Below, in pieces: positions 18,370 to 27,521 of a stretch of DNA of 64,000 nucleotides. Source of the DNA: Hydrogenophilales bacterium (GTDB lineage: Bacteria; Pseudomonadota; Gammaproteobacteria; Burkholderiales; Eutrophovitaceae); contig CACOJS010000009.1 in assembly GCA_902627495.1 (NCBI GenBank), positions 1 to 64,000 on the forward strand, given 5' to 3'. Each line of letters starts with the position of its first letter. Position 1 is the first letter of the stretch. A program made the position numbers and the translations under genes. A model generated the notes under the pieces. That model made no database searches and was not told the DNA's origin. It was given only the letters and a program-made list of their open reading frames with translations.

Positions 18370-19848
18370 CTATTTTTCTGCAAACCACGGCGCACGAGCC
18401 GCCATAATTAAACCTTTAGCAACCTCTTCTTCCACTCCGATTAACTCAACCAAATCATCAGTAGCCAAATCAGCTAATTCCTCTTGATTAGAAATTCCTT
18501 TCTCTAAAAGCAAATCAATTACTTCTCTACTTATTCCCTCAACATCACCCAATTGCCCACCACTTGTACTTTCCTCCTGATCAGTTGCTATCGCATCGAC
18601 AAGCAGTGAATCCCTTGCTCTTTTTCGAAGTTCTTCAACCATCTCAGAATCAAAAGAATCTATTTCTTCCAGCTCATTCACCGGCACATAAGCGACCTCT
18701 TCCAGTGTCGAAAAACCTTCTTGAATAAGAGTATTAGCAAGTTCTTCATCCACATCTAGCCGCTCTATAAATAATGTTCTTATGCTACTAGTCTCTTCCT
18801 CATTCCTCTTATCTGCTTCTTCTTCCGTAACAATATTTAAATCCCATCCAGACAATTCACTAGCCAATCGAACATTTTGACCGCCTCTACCAATCGCTTG
18901 TGCTAGATTCTCTTCATCAACAACTATATCCATGCTGTTTTTTTCTTCATCAACGGTAATTTTCATAACCTCTGCCGGTGCTAATGCACTAATAACAAAT
19001 TGTGCTGGCTCCTCAGACCAAAGAATAATATCTACCCTCTCGCCAGCCAATTCAGACGTCACGGCTTGCACCCGCGATCCCCGCATCCCAACACAAGTAC
19101 CAATAGGATCAATACGATTATCATTTGACTTTACTGCGATTTTAGCTCTTGCCCCTGGATCTCGCGCCGCTGCTTTTATCTCTAGTAAACCCTCCTCGAT
19201 TTCAGGCACTTCTAACTCGAACAATTTCATTAAAAAATCCGGAGTGGTTCTGGACAATAGCAACTGAGCACCTCTGGCTTCCCTATCAACATCAACCAAA
19301 TAAGCCCGCACTCTATCACCAATCCTAAGATTCTCTTTTGGGATCATCTGATCTTTTGGCAAACTAGCTTCTATTCTACCTGAGTCAATAATAGCATTAC
19401 CTCGCTCCATTCGCTTAATGCTCCCAGTAACTATCATTTCATCTCTATCCAAGAAATCATTGAGTATCTGCTCTCTCTCGGCTTCTCTTATTTTTTGCAA
19501 AATAACTTGTTTGGCTGCTTGAGCTCCAATTCTTCCAAACTCTATTGGCTCAAGGGACTCTTCTATGTATTCATCTAATTCAATTGTTGGTTGTTTTTTT
19601 TTGGCCTCATTATACTTAACTTGTAATTCTTCAGATTCAAACAAATCATCCTCAACAACAAGCCATCTCCGAAAGCTTCGATAATCACCAGTTTCTTGGT
19701 CAATAGATACTCTCACATCCATTTCAGCTTTCATTTTTTTCTTTGTTGCAGATGCAAGAGCCATCTCCAAGGCATTAAATACGATCCCTTTTTCGACATT
19801 TTTCTCTAAAGAAAGGGCGTCTACCAACATTAATAATTCACGATTCAT
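18370..19848 (-). CDS. nusA: Transcription termination/antitermination protein NusA
   Basis: NusA binds RNA polymerase and regulates pausing, termination and rRNA antitermination. The 492 residues contain the N-terminal polymerase-binding domain (about 1-130), S1 (about 135-200), KH1 and KH2 (about 205-345, with AIGRGGQNVRLASELSGW), and two acidic helix-hairpin repeats at the C-terminus (about 360-490), the form found in gammaproteobacteria. Starts directly at the rimP stop, so translation is coupled. Confidence 0.97.
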   Translation of the reverse strand: MNRELLMLVDALSLEKNVEKGIVFNALEMALASATKKKMKAEMDVRVSIDQETGDYRSFRRWLVVEDDLFESEELQVKYNEAKKKQPTIELDEYIEESLEPIEFGRIGAQAAKQVILQKIREAEREQILNDFLDRDEMIVTGSIKRMERGNAIIDSGRIEASLPKDQMIPKENLRIGDRVRAYLVDVDREARGAQLLLSRTTPDFLMKLFELEVPEIEEGLLEIKAAARDPGARAKIAVKSNDNRIDPIGTCVGMRGSRVQAVTSELAGERVDIILWSEEPAQFVISALAPAEVMKITVDEEKNSMDIVVDEENLAQAIGRGGQNVRLASELSGWDLNIVTEEEADKRNEEETSSIRTLFIERLDVDEELANTLIQEGFSTLEEVAYVPVNELEEIDSFDSEMVEELRKRARDSLLVDAIATDQEESTSGGQLGDVEGISREVIDLLLEKGISNQEELADLATDDLVELIGVEEEVAKGLIMAARAPWFAEK

Positions 19849-20289
19849 CTATATCTCCACACCCTGCACTGGAATTAACCTTGCCATTTCTATTGATCCT
19901 ATTGCTACCTGTTTTTCAGTACCATCGACAGCAACGACAAGGTTATTACCTTCTACCTTACTAATGATGCCCCGGAATTTCTTGAGTCCATCAATTGGAT
20001 CACGAAATTTTAATTGGATCTTGGACCCCAAAAATCTCTGAAAGTCGCCCACTTCACTCAACCTCCTGTCTTCTCCGGGAGATGATACCTCTAATTGATC
20101 AAAAGATACTTGTTCAACTTCCAAAACTCTGTTCAATTGAGTACTTACCCTCACACAATCATCAATTGATACTCCTCCCTCTTTATCTATAAAGACCTTG
20201 AGACCCTTCCCATTTATTGGCCTTTCGACATCCACAAGGTCAAATCCCATTCCACCAACAGATTCTTTGATTTTTTCTCTTACATCCAC
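19849..20289 (-). CDS. rimP: Ribosome maturation factor RimP
   Basis: RimP is needed for assembly of the 30S head. The protein has the alpha-beta N-terminal domain (GFDLVDVERP, VSIDDCVRVSTQLNRVLE, LEVSSPGEDRRL) and an SH3-like C-terminal domain. I start it at the GTG at 20289, giving 146 residues, close to the family's 150. A longer frame begins at an ATG at 20361, but its first codons would run through a clear terminator hairpin and T-run (20303-20327), and that extension has no family match. AGGG lies 8 nt before the GTG. Followed without gap by nusA. Confidence 0.9.
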   Translation of the reverse strand: MDVREKIKESVGGMGFDLVDVERPINGKGLKVFIDKEGGVSIDDCVRVSTQLNRVLEVEQVSFDQLEVSSPGEDRRLSEVGDFQRFLGSKIQLKFRDPIDGLKKFRGIISKVEGNNLVVAVDGTEKQVAIGSIEMARLIPVQGVEI

Positions 20290-20302
20290 CCATTTCACCC
20301 TA

Positions 20303-20327
20303 TAAAAAAAAATGGGCTCACGCCCAT
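20303..20327 (-). terminator. Terminator between tRNA-fMet and rimP
   Basis: On the minus strand a 6-bp stem (ATGGGC / GCCCAT) with a 4-nt loop is followed directly by nine T residues: a good intrinsic terminator. It ends most transcripts after the initiator tRNA and lets a fraction read into rimP-nusA-infB. E. coli metY is likewise followed by terminators before rimP. NusA made from this operon could influence the read-through. Confidence 0.75.
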
Positions 20328-20400
20328 CTTCCACTTCCCAATGCCCTTCATTCGCACTCACTGTTTATATGCCAGAAACAAAACCAAAGCCCCACAAAAT

Positions 20401-20477
<77 letters not shown>

Positions 20478-20495
20478 CCTGATTTCTATTGGTAA

Positions 20496-20524
20496 ATTCT
20501 AGCAGTCAAGCCAACTAATATCAA
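20496..20524 (-). promoter_or_regulatory. Strong promoter of tRNA-fMet/nusA operon
   Basis: TTGATA (-35, 20519-20524) and TAGAAT (-10, 20496-20501) lie 17 bp apart on the minus strand, and a TG one base before the -10 box gives it the extended -10 form. The -10 box is 18 nt before the tRNA, right for transcription starting about 10 nt ahead of the mature end. Confidence 0.7.
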
Positions 20525-20629
20525 TGAATTTTACTTTTATCTTTCTTAATCCATTCAATAAGTAAGCTTCGGTTTATCTCTTTCCTAAACCCTTTTAAGA
20601 TATGAATGTTGAGGTGTAATCACAATAAC

Positions 20630-21244
20630 TTAGTCAACTTGAGGCTTGATGTCCAATTCCTTTTGGACATTTGGTACATCAGTCTCACTGGGTTGGTCTG
20701 GCAAATTTTCTATTAAACCACCAACATCCTCTAACGGGGGGAGCTGCTCCAAACCCTGAAGCCCCAAGTCGTCTAAAAAGTTTTTAGTAGTAGCTAGTAG
20801 GGCAGGCCTCCCAGGAGTTTCCCTAAATCCAATTGTCTCAACCCAACCTCTTGCCTCTAGTAGCCTAATTATATTCGCTGAGACACTCACTGAACGTATT
20901 TCTTCTATGTCTCCTCGGGTAACCGGTTGCTTATAAGCAATTATTGCCAATGTCTCCATAACCGCCCTAGAATAACTTGGCGATTTTGTAGGTCTGAGTT
21001 CGTTAATCGCGTCCTGGGCTTCTTTATTAACTTGAAACCGCCACCCCGTTGCCACTTGAACCAACTCCACCATTTTACCTTGCCATGATTCCTGGATTGA
21101 CTCCAAAATATTTTTTTCAGAGCCGCCATGATTTTTCTCCTGAAATAACTTCTTGATCTCTCGAATGGAAACTGGGTCCTCGGAGCTGAGTAATACAGCC
21201 TCGAGCAAGCTTTTAATGCCCTCTTCCTCTGGTGTTAGCTTCAT
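20630..21244 (-). CDS. scpB: Segregation and condensation protein B
   Basis: ScpB joins ScpA and Smc in chromosome condensation and segregation. The 204-residue protein consists of two winged-helix domains (about 10-90 and 95-170), with the conserved RPTKSPSYSRAVMETLAIIAY and the GWVETIGFRETPGRPALL motif. It overlaps the scpA stop by 4 nt (ATGA), so the two are translated in step. The last 30 residues are acidic and variable, as usual. Confidence 0.93.
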   Translation of the reverse strand: MKLTPEEEGIKSLLEAVLLSSEDPVSIREIKKLFQEKNHGGSEKNILESIQESWQGKMVELVQVATGWRFQVNKEAQDAINELRPTKSPSYSRAVMETLAIIAYKQPVTRGDIEEIRSVSVSANIIRLLEARGWVETIGFRETPGRPALLATTKNFLDDLGLQGLEQLPPLEDVGGLIENLPDQPSETDVPNVQKELDIKPQVD

Positions 21245-22044
21245 ATTCTCAACGTGATATAAATTGGCGATTTGAGCCCTTGTTGCGAAAGTTGTATGAT
21301 TCTTTCCTTTCCCAACTCCAGTATGGCCAAGAAGGTCACAATAAGCAGTGCGACTCCAGAAAATGGTTTAAATAGGTCTTCAAAAACAATTCGATTGGCA
21401 CTATCCAACCGTCTTAATATTTTTGTCATTTGATCCCTTACTGATAATTCTTCGCGCTTCACCTCAATCTTTTTCATTGCTTGTGCCCTAGCAATAAGAC
21501 CTAGCCAAGCAACCCTTAAATCTTCAACATTTATGTCTGGAAACACCTCTACATTCTCTTTCTCAGAGAAAACTTTTGCTACACTGAAGTCCCTATCCAC
21601 AATGGGTGCTTGTTTTAGGGAAATAGCAGCTTTTTTTATTTTTTCATATTCAATAAGCCTTTTAACTAAAGCCGCTCTTGGATCGTCCTCATCTTCAACA
21701 GGACTATCAGGACGAGGTAGCAACATCCTAGACTTAATTTCTATCAGCAGGGCAGACATAAGAAGATACTCGGCTGCTAGTTCTAACTGACCTATCCTCA
21801 TGACCTCCACATAGCCCATGTATTGTTCAGTAAGTTGTGTCATCGGGATATCTAGCACATCGATATTATGTTTACGAATGATGTATAATAACAGGTCTAA
21901 AGGACCTTGAAACGTATCCAGGACAAGTTCGAGTGCGTCTGGGGGAATGTATAGATCCTGCGGAACCTCTGTTATCGGGCTACCCTTGTGTTTTCCAACG
22001 AAAGCCGACAACCCAGCATTTTCTTGTTCAACGTCAACTGGCAT
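21241..22044 (-). CDS. scpA: Segregation and condensation protein A (kleisin)
   Basis: ScpA is the kleisin that bridges the two Smc heads. The 267-residue protein shows the N-terminal Smc-binding helix with FQGPLDLLLYIIRKHNIDVLDIPM (start about residue 44), the middle region that binds ScpB, and a C-terminal winged helix (about 205-265, ILELGKERIIQLSQQ). About 35 residues precede the conserved core. No smc gene is in the window, although scpAB proteins usually work with Smc; many gammaproteobacteria carry it elsewhere. Confidence 0.93.
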   Translation of the reverse strand: MPVDVEQENAGLSAFVGKHKGSPITEVPQDLYIPPDALELVLDTFQGPLDLLLYIIRKHNIDVLDIPMTQLTEQYMGYVEVMRIGQLELAAEYLLMSALLIEIKSRMLLPRPDSPVEDEDDPRAALVKRLIEYEKIKKAAISLKQAPIVDRDFSVAKVFSEKENVEVFPDINVEDLRVAWLGLIARAQAMKKIEVKREELSVRDQMTKILRRLDSANRIVFEDLFKPFSGVALLIVTFLAILELGKERIIQLSQQGLKSPIYITLRI

Positions 22045-22111
22045 CTCTCAAGGCTCCTAGAACTTTATTGGGGGATTAATATCCGAGACAATTTACACTA
22101 TTCTTTATTAT

Positions 22112-24709
22112 CTACACAACATTTGCCTTAGGATTTTTTTCAAAAAAAATCTTTTGCTCCCTCGTCTTGAGAGTTATTGTATCGCCTTGCAGGTATTCTC
22201 CCGAAAGAATTTTACGAGCTAGTGGATTTTCAATCTTGTTTTGCAAGGCCCTTTTCAAAGGCCTAGCACCATATACATGGTCGAACCCAACCTCAGCGAT
22301 TTGAGACACCACACTCTTGTCCCAACAAAGGTTTATTCCCGATTCAGCCACTCGACCCTTTAATTTTGTAATTTGTATGTCTGATATTTCTTCAATATGT
22401 TCTTTATTTAATGAGTGAAACACCACCGTTTCATCAATACGGTTTATAAATTCTGGTCTAAAAAAACCTCTAACCTCCTCCATCACTGCCGTTTTTAAAC
22501 CTTCATAACCCATTCCCGTTAAGTTTTGAATTTTTTGGGAACCCAAATTAGAAGTCATAACCACCACTGTGTTCTTGAAATCTATGGTTCTTCCTTGTCC
22601 ATCAGTTAAGCGACCATCATCCAAAACTTGTAGGAGAACATTAAAAACATCTGGATGGGCTTTCTCCACTTCATCTAAAAGGATAACTGAATAAGGTTTG
22701 CGTCTTACGACTTCAGTAATAACCCCACCTTCGTCATAACCCACGTAGCCAGGGGGAGCCCCGATTAATCTAGATACCGAGTGTTTCTCCATAAATTCTG
22801 ACATATCAACTCTTAACAAATGTTCTGAGGAATCAAACAAAAACTCTGCTAATGCTTTACATAGCTCGGTCTTTCCAACCCCTGTTGGACCTAAAAAGAG
22901 AAATGACCCATAAGGTTTATTCGGATCTGAAATACCAGCTCTAGATCTCATGATTGCCTCGGAGACAAGTTTAACCGCCTGATCTTGTCCAACCAACCGT
23001 TTTCGAATTTCCTCGTCCATTCGTACTAGTTTGTCACGCTCACCCTCCATCATTTTAGAAACTGGAATGCCAGTCGCCTTTGATACCACTTGAGCTATTT
23101 CATCAGAACCCACCTTAGTCCTAAACAACTGATGGGTTTGATCGTCTAGTCCTAAGGTTTCTTGCTTTTTCAACTTTGCCTCCAAGGTTGGAATTTGGCC
23201 GTACTGAATCTCTGAAACTGCCTGCCAGTTCCCTTCCCTTTTTTCTGTATCTATACGTCTTTTTAATTTATCGATTTCCTCTTTTATATTTTGAGCTCCA
23301 TGTACTTCTGCTTTCTCAGATTTCCAGATCTCTTCTAAACGTTGGTAATCTTCCTCCAGTTTTAATATTTCTGTTTCAATCAAACCAAACCTCTTTTTAG
23401 ACCCGTCATCTTTCTCCTTTTTTACTGCTTCCTTTTCAATTTTCAATTGAATTATACGTCTGTCTAGTTTATCTAGTGCTTCCGGTTTAGAATCAATTTC
23501 CATTTTCACGAGAGCACCGGCCTCATCTACCAAATCAATGGCTTTATCTGGTAGAAATCTATCTGATATATACCGGTGCGACAATTGGGCTGCCGCCACT
23601 AACGCGGGATCAAGTATTTCCACACCATGATGGAGTTCATATTTTTCCTTCAAGCCTCTAAGAATTGCAATGGTGCTTTCCACGGTTGGCTCGTCTATGA
23701 TTATTTTTTGGAAGCGTCTTTCGAGTGCCGCATCCTTTTCAATGTACTTGCGATGCTCCTCCAATGTTGTCGCGCCAATGCAATGCAGCTCTCCCCTTGC
23801 AAGTGCTGGTTTGAGCATGTTACCTGCATCAATGGCTCCCTCTGATTTTCCAGCACCCACCATAGTATGTATCTCGTCAATGAAGACTATAATGTTTCCC
23901 TCCGAAGCTGACACCTCTTTCAATACACCTTTAAGTCTTTCTTCAAACTCTCCCCTATACTTTGCTCCAGCCAACAAAAGCGCCATATCAAGTACCACAA
24001 CAGTCTTACCGCGCAGAGAGTCAGGAACTTCATTATTCACAATCCTCTGTGCCAAGCCCTCAGCGATTGCTGTCTTACCTACCCCAGGAGCTCCTATCAA
24101 AATTGGGTTGTTTTTGGTTCTTCTTTGTAAGATCTGAATGCACCTGCGTATTTCATCATCGCGACCAATAACCGGATCAAGCTTCCCCTGGTTTGCTCTT
24201 GCGGTTAAGTCAAAAGTATATTTTTTTAGGGATTCTCTCTGTTCCTCCCAATCTGCATTGGATACTGTCTCCCCTTTTCGCAGAAGGTCAATGTTAGAGC
24301 TAAGAGTTTCTTGGCTCAAGCCATTTTTTTTGAAAATCTCAAATATCTTACCAGGATTAACACTAGCAACAAGCAAAAACAGTTCTGTGGAAATAAATTT
24401 GTCCTTACGTTTTACAGATTCTTTTTCTGCTAGAACTAGAAGTTTCGTCAATTCTCTGGAAAAACTAATTTCCCCTTCGTTTTTTTCTATCCTAGGGAGT
24501 TGACTTATTTGACTAAACAGTTCTGACTTAATCCCATTAAAATCCCCCCCAGAGCGAACAATTAAATCTCGCGTTGTATCATCTGAATCATCAAAAAGGG
24601 AAGCACAGACATGTTGTGGCTCGAGGTATGGATTCCCCAGCGAAAGAGCATTTGACTCGCCATCGGCCAAAATTTGTTGAAATTTAGTGGTAAATCTTTC
24701 GATTTTCAT
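22112..24709 (-). CDS. clpB: Disaggregase ClpB
   Basis: ClpB, with DnaK, pulls proteins out of aggregates after heat stress. The 865-residue hexameric AAA+ protein has the N-terminal double Clp repeat (1-145), the first ATPase module with Walker A GAPGVGKT near 206, the coiled-coil M-domain inserted at about 405-525 that distinguishes ClpB from ClpA/ClpC, and a second module with GPTGVGKT near 606. The sequence lacks the ClpP-binding loop expected of ClpA. A sigma-32-like promoter lies upstream at 24744-24772. Confidence 0.97.
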   Translation of the reverse strand: MKIERFTTKFQQILADGESNALSLGNPYLEPQHVCASLFDDSDDTTRDLIVRSGGDFNGIKSELFSQISQLPRIEKNEGEISFSRELTKLLVLAEKESVKRKDKFISTELFLLVASVNPGKIFEIFKKNGLSQETLSSNIDLLRKGETVSNADWEEQRESLKKYTFDLTARANQGKLDPVIGRDDEIRRCIQILQRRTKNNPILIGAPGVGKTAIAEGLAQRIVNNEVPDSLRGKTVVVLDMALLLAGAKYRGEFEERLKGVLKEVSASEGNIIVFIDEIHTMVGAGKSEGAIDAGNMLKPALARGELHCIGATTLEEHRKYIEKDAALERRFQKIIIDEPTVESTIAILRGLKEKYELHHGVEILDPALVAAAQLSHRYISDRFLPDKAIDLVDEAGALVKMEIDSKPEALDKLDRRIIQLKIEKEAVKKEKDDGSKKRFGLIETEILKLEEDYQRLEEIWKSEKAEVHGAQNIKEEIDKLKRRIDTEKREGNWQAVSEIQYGQIPTLEAKLKKQETLGLDDQTHQLFRTKVGSDEIAQVVSKATGIPVSKMMEGERDKLVRMDEEIRKRLVGQDQAVKLVSEAIMRSRAGISDPNKPYGSFLFLGPTGVGKTELCKALAEFLFDSSEHLLRVDMSEFMEKHSVSRLIGAPPGYVGYDEGGVITEVVRRKPYSVILLDEVEKAHPDVFNVLLQVLDDGRLTDGQGRTIDFKNTVVVMTSNLGSQKIQNLTGMGYEGLKTAVMEEVRGFFRPEFINRIDETVVFHSLNKEHIEEISDIQITKLKGRVAESGINLCWDKSVVSQIAEVGFDHVYGARPLKRALQNKIENPLARKILSGEYLQGDTITLKTREQKIFFEKNPKANVV

Positions 24710-24743
24710 AAATATTTGTATTACTGGTTGGTGTATAGTCCTA

Positions 24744-24772
24744 ATATTGGGTCATAGAGTACGTTTTTCAAT
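24744..24772 (-). promoter_or_regulatory. Sigma-32-like heat-shock promoter of clpB
   Basis: On the minus strand ATTGAAA (24766-24772) and CCCAATAT (24744-24751) are separated by 14 bp, close to the sigma-32 consensus CTTGAAA-N13-15-CCCCATNT. The predicted transcript starts about 28 nt before the clpB ATG. clpB is a classic sigma-32 target. Confidence 0.6.
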
Positions 24773-24848
24773 AGCAGCATGTGCTTTATCGCCAAGTGGA
24801 CATGATATTATGATATAAAAAAACCCCCCACAAATAACAAAAACCAAT

Positions 24849-25490
24849 ATGCCTAATTCATTGATAATCGTCGTTATTATGGTTTTGGCTCCTATAATTA
24901 TAGTGTACGCAGACGAACCATCCTTCACTGATGAACAGTATATCTACGTTGGGCAAAAATCTAACGCCATGTCGACCGGGGAAAAACTACTTATTTTACA
25001 ATCACGCAAAATTGTTCAGGATTTTAAACGCAGACTGGGAAAAACATTAAAATATTCGCTCAAATCTGCAGGCCCAGCCTCAGCTATAAAGACTTGCAGT
25101 GAAATAGCACCAAAACTTGCCACGGAGTTTTCAGAAAAGTTTCAAATTAAGATTTATCGGGTGAGCCTAAAAAATCGTAATTTAATTCAGGGCAAACCAG
25201 ATCAGTGGGAAACAATAAGATTAAAGGATTTTGATGAACATAAGACCCTGTTAGAAAAAGATGCCTTTTTAGAAACATCAGAAATCACAAATGAATCAGA
25301 CAGATTTTATTTCCGATATATGCAGGCACTTTCGGTCAAACCATTGTGCCTTACCTGTCACGGCGAAAAAAACTACATTCCCGTAGAGGTCAAACAGATC
25401 CTAAGAAGAATTTATCCTAATGATACGGCCACCGAATACCGCATCGGTGATATTCGTGGAGCTGTATCAATCAAGAAATTGATGCATTAA
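24849..25490 (+). CDS. Periplasmic haem-binding DUF3365 protein
   Basis: A 213-residue exported protein. The first about 21 residues are a signal peptide (LIIVVIMVLAPIIIVYA). The rest matches the DUF3365/Tll0287-like domain, with CLTCH at 167-171, a single c-type haem attachment motif, and a final segment GDIRGAVSIKK typical of the family. Such domains are found alone or as sensor modules of kinases and cyclases, and are thought to sense redox state or gas ligands; no partner is adjacent here. No convincing ribosome binding site precedes the ATG. It is divergent from clpB and followed 19 nt later by nadC. Confidence 0.8.
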   Translation: MPNSLIIVVIMVLAPIIIVYADEPSFTDEQYIYVGQKSNAMSTGEKLLILQSRKIVQDFKRRLGKTLKYSLKSAGPASAIKTCSEIAPKLATEFSEKFQIKIYRVSLKNRNLIQGKPDQWETIRLKDFDEHKTLLEKDAFLETSEITNESDRFYFRYMQALSVKPLCLTCHGEKNYIPVEVKQILRRIYPNDTATEYRIGDIRGAVSIKKLMH

Positions 25491-25509
25491 CTGATAGCTT
25501 GAAAAGTAC

Positions 25510-26379
25510 ATGATGAAGGGGGAATCTTGTCTAATGAATAATTTAATCCCACCAGCTGCCGATAAAATATCGCGGGATGTATCAACAGCAATCGCTGAGG
25601 ACTTGGGTAGTGGCGATCTTACCTCTAAACTGATAAAAATCGAAAAATCGGTTCATACAAAAATAATTTCCAGAGAGCCTGCGATACTTTGTGGAACCGG
25701 TTGGGTAACCGAGGTTTTTAAGCAGTTAAATTTAGACATTAAAGTTAATTTTTTAAAAAAAGATGGAGATCTCATAAAATCAAATGAACCCATTTGCAAT
25801 ATTACTGGCCCAGCCAGAGGAATCCTTACCGGGGAAAGAGTGGGTTTAAATTTCTTGCAGACTTTATCCGGAGTAGCCACAAAAACCAACAAATACGTTA
25901 ATGAAATTGCTGGAACGAAAGCTAAAATTTATGATACCAGAAAAACTATTCCTGGATTACGGTATGCCCTTAAATATTCTGTCTCAACGGGAGGGGGGTA
26001 TAACCATCGAATGGGCCTATTTGATGGAATTTTAATTAAAGAAAATCACATTGCCGCTGCTGGCGGAATTACATCTGCCCTTGAGCAATCATCTCAAGCA
26101 CACGGAGATTGTTCTATTCAAATCGAGGTGGAAAACTTCAATCAATTGGAAGAAGTATTAGTGGCAGGAGGAGACTTTATACTGCTTGATAATTTTTCTG
26201 TTAGTGATTTAAAAAAATGTGTCTCAATGTGTGCTGGGAAGGCTATCCTAGAGGCATCGGGAGGGATTACATTCAATAATGTTAGAAAAGTAGCACAAAC
26301 CGGAGTGGATCGAATATCCATAGGGTCCTTAACAAAGGATATTGTTGCGATTGATTTTTCGATGACAACTATCGAATGA
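25510..26379 (+). CDS. nadC: Nicotinate-nucleotide pyrophosphorylase
   Basis: NadC (quinolinate phosphoribosyltransferase) makes nicotinate mononucleotide from quinolinate and PRPP in NAD synthesis. The core shows GDLTSKLI near the start, the TRKTIPGLR-like DTRKTIPGLRYALKYSV, the GGGYNHRMGLFDGILIKENH active-site segment and LEASGGITFNNVR. Total 289 residues; an ATG eight codons in (25534) is the likelier start, since AGGGGG lies about 11 nt before it while nothing precedes the first ATG. Confidence 0.95.
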   Translation: MMKGESCLMNNLIPPAADKISRDVSTAIAEDLGSGDLTSKLIKIEKSVHTKIISREPAILCGTGWVTEVFKQLNLDIKVNFLKKDGDLIKSNEPICNITGPARGILTGERVGLNFLQTLSGVATKTNKYVNEIAGTKAKIYDTRKTIPGLRYALKYSVSTGGGYNHRMGLFDGILIKENHIAAAGGITSALEQSSQAHGDCSIQIEVENFNQLEEVLVAGGDFILLDNFSVSDLKKCVSMCAGKAILEASGGITFNNVRKVAQTGVDRISIGSLTKDIVAIDFSMTTIE

Positions 26380-26385
26380 GCATAT

Positions 26386-27489
26386 CTATAGATGCTGCTC
26401 AATGATGCCCGATATTAAACTTTTTCTTGCTTCAACTACATGTGGTTTAACATTATTAGCTATAGCAATGTCGGGATCCTTTAACCCGTGACCAGTTAAA
26501 GTACAAACAATACGAGAATCATTCGCAATTTTTCCAGCCTCAAGATCTCTCAATACCCCCGCTAATGAGACCGCCGAGGCCGGTTCACAAAAAATCCCTT
26601 CGGACTCCGCCAATAATTTTTGCATCGTCAGTATCTCATTATCAGTACATTCAGCAAACCAGCCTTCAGACTCTTCTTTTGCCGCCCAAGCGTAGTCCCA
26701 TGAAACAGGAGATCCGATCCTAATAGCTGTAGCAATAGTTTCCGGAGATTCTATTTTTTTTCCACGCAAGAACGGTGCCGCACCACTGGCCTGGTAACCC
26801 AATATAATTGGTCTTTTAGTAGATATCTTTTCAGTCTGAAACCCACCTAGCGAGTCGTTATTGAATATTTTGGTAGGCATTTTACAGGCTTCGCTGTAGC
26901 CCATCCAATGTGCCGTAATATTACCAGCATTTCCCACCGGCAGTGCATGAATATCAGGGGCATCCCCCAACTCCTCAATAATTTCAAATGCAATAGTTTT
27001 CTGACCATGTAGGCGATAAGGATTAATAGAGTTAACTATCTCCATTCCGCACTCATTACCTAGTTCATTCACAAGACGCATCCCGTCGTCAAAATTTCCT
27101 TGAATTTGGATAACTATTGCACCATGCATTACAGCCTGAGACAACTTACCTAAGGCGATTTTTCCATCTGGAATTAAAACAAAACTTGCTATACCTGCCC
27201 TTGCAGCATACGCAGCCGCCGCAGCGGATGTATTCCCAGTTGAGGCACAGATAATAGCTTTAGCTTTATTTGAAACAGCCTTAGAAACAGCCATTGTCAT
27301 TCCTCGATCTTTAAATGACCCGGTCGGATTCAAACCCTCAAACTTTGCAAACAAGTCTAATTTACTACCAAATCGGTTTGCCAATCTGTCTAGTCTTATT
27401 AAAGGGGTATTGCCCTCCTCTAGGCTTACAACTGCGGTACCCTCATCTACTGGAAGCCTATCTCTATATTTCTCAATTAAACCTACCAC
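26386..27489 (-). CDS. thrC: Threonine synthase
   Basis: ThrC converts O-phosphohomoserine to threonine with PLP. The 367-residue protein is the short, fold type II form. The PLP lysine is Lys60 in PTGSFKDRGM; the phosphate-binding loop includes GNAGNITAHWMG, and the substrate end AKEESEGWFAECTDNEI is typical. Lies 32 nt after hom, forming a hom-thrC pair without thrB, as in Pseudomonas, where homoserine kinase is encoded elsewhere. Confidence 0.95.
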   Translation of the reverse strand: MVGLIEKYRDRLPVDEGTAVVSLEEGNTPLIRLDRLANRFGSKLDLFAKFEGLNPTGSFKDRGMTMAVSKAVSNKAKAIICASTGNTSAAAAAYAARAGIASFVLIPDGKIALGKLSQAVMHGAIVIQIQGNFDDGMRLVNELGNECGMEIVNSINPYRLHGQKTIAFEIIEELGDAPDIHALPVGNAGNITAHWMGYSEACKMPTKIFNNDSLGGFQTEKISTKRPIILGYQASGAAPFLRGKKIESPETIATAIRIGSPVSWDYAWAAKEESEGWFAECTDNEILTMQKLLAESEGIFCEPASAVSLAGVLRDLEAGKIANDSRIVCTLTGHGLKDPDIAIANNVKPHVVEARKSLISGIIEQHL

Positions 27490-27521
27490 ACCTATTCCTT
27501 AATGAAGAAAACTTATATTGT

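Noticed and set aside
20290..20361. N-terminal extension of RimP
   Set aside because: It passes through an intrinsic terminator hairpin and T-run; the family N-terminus begins after it.
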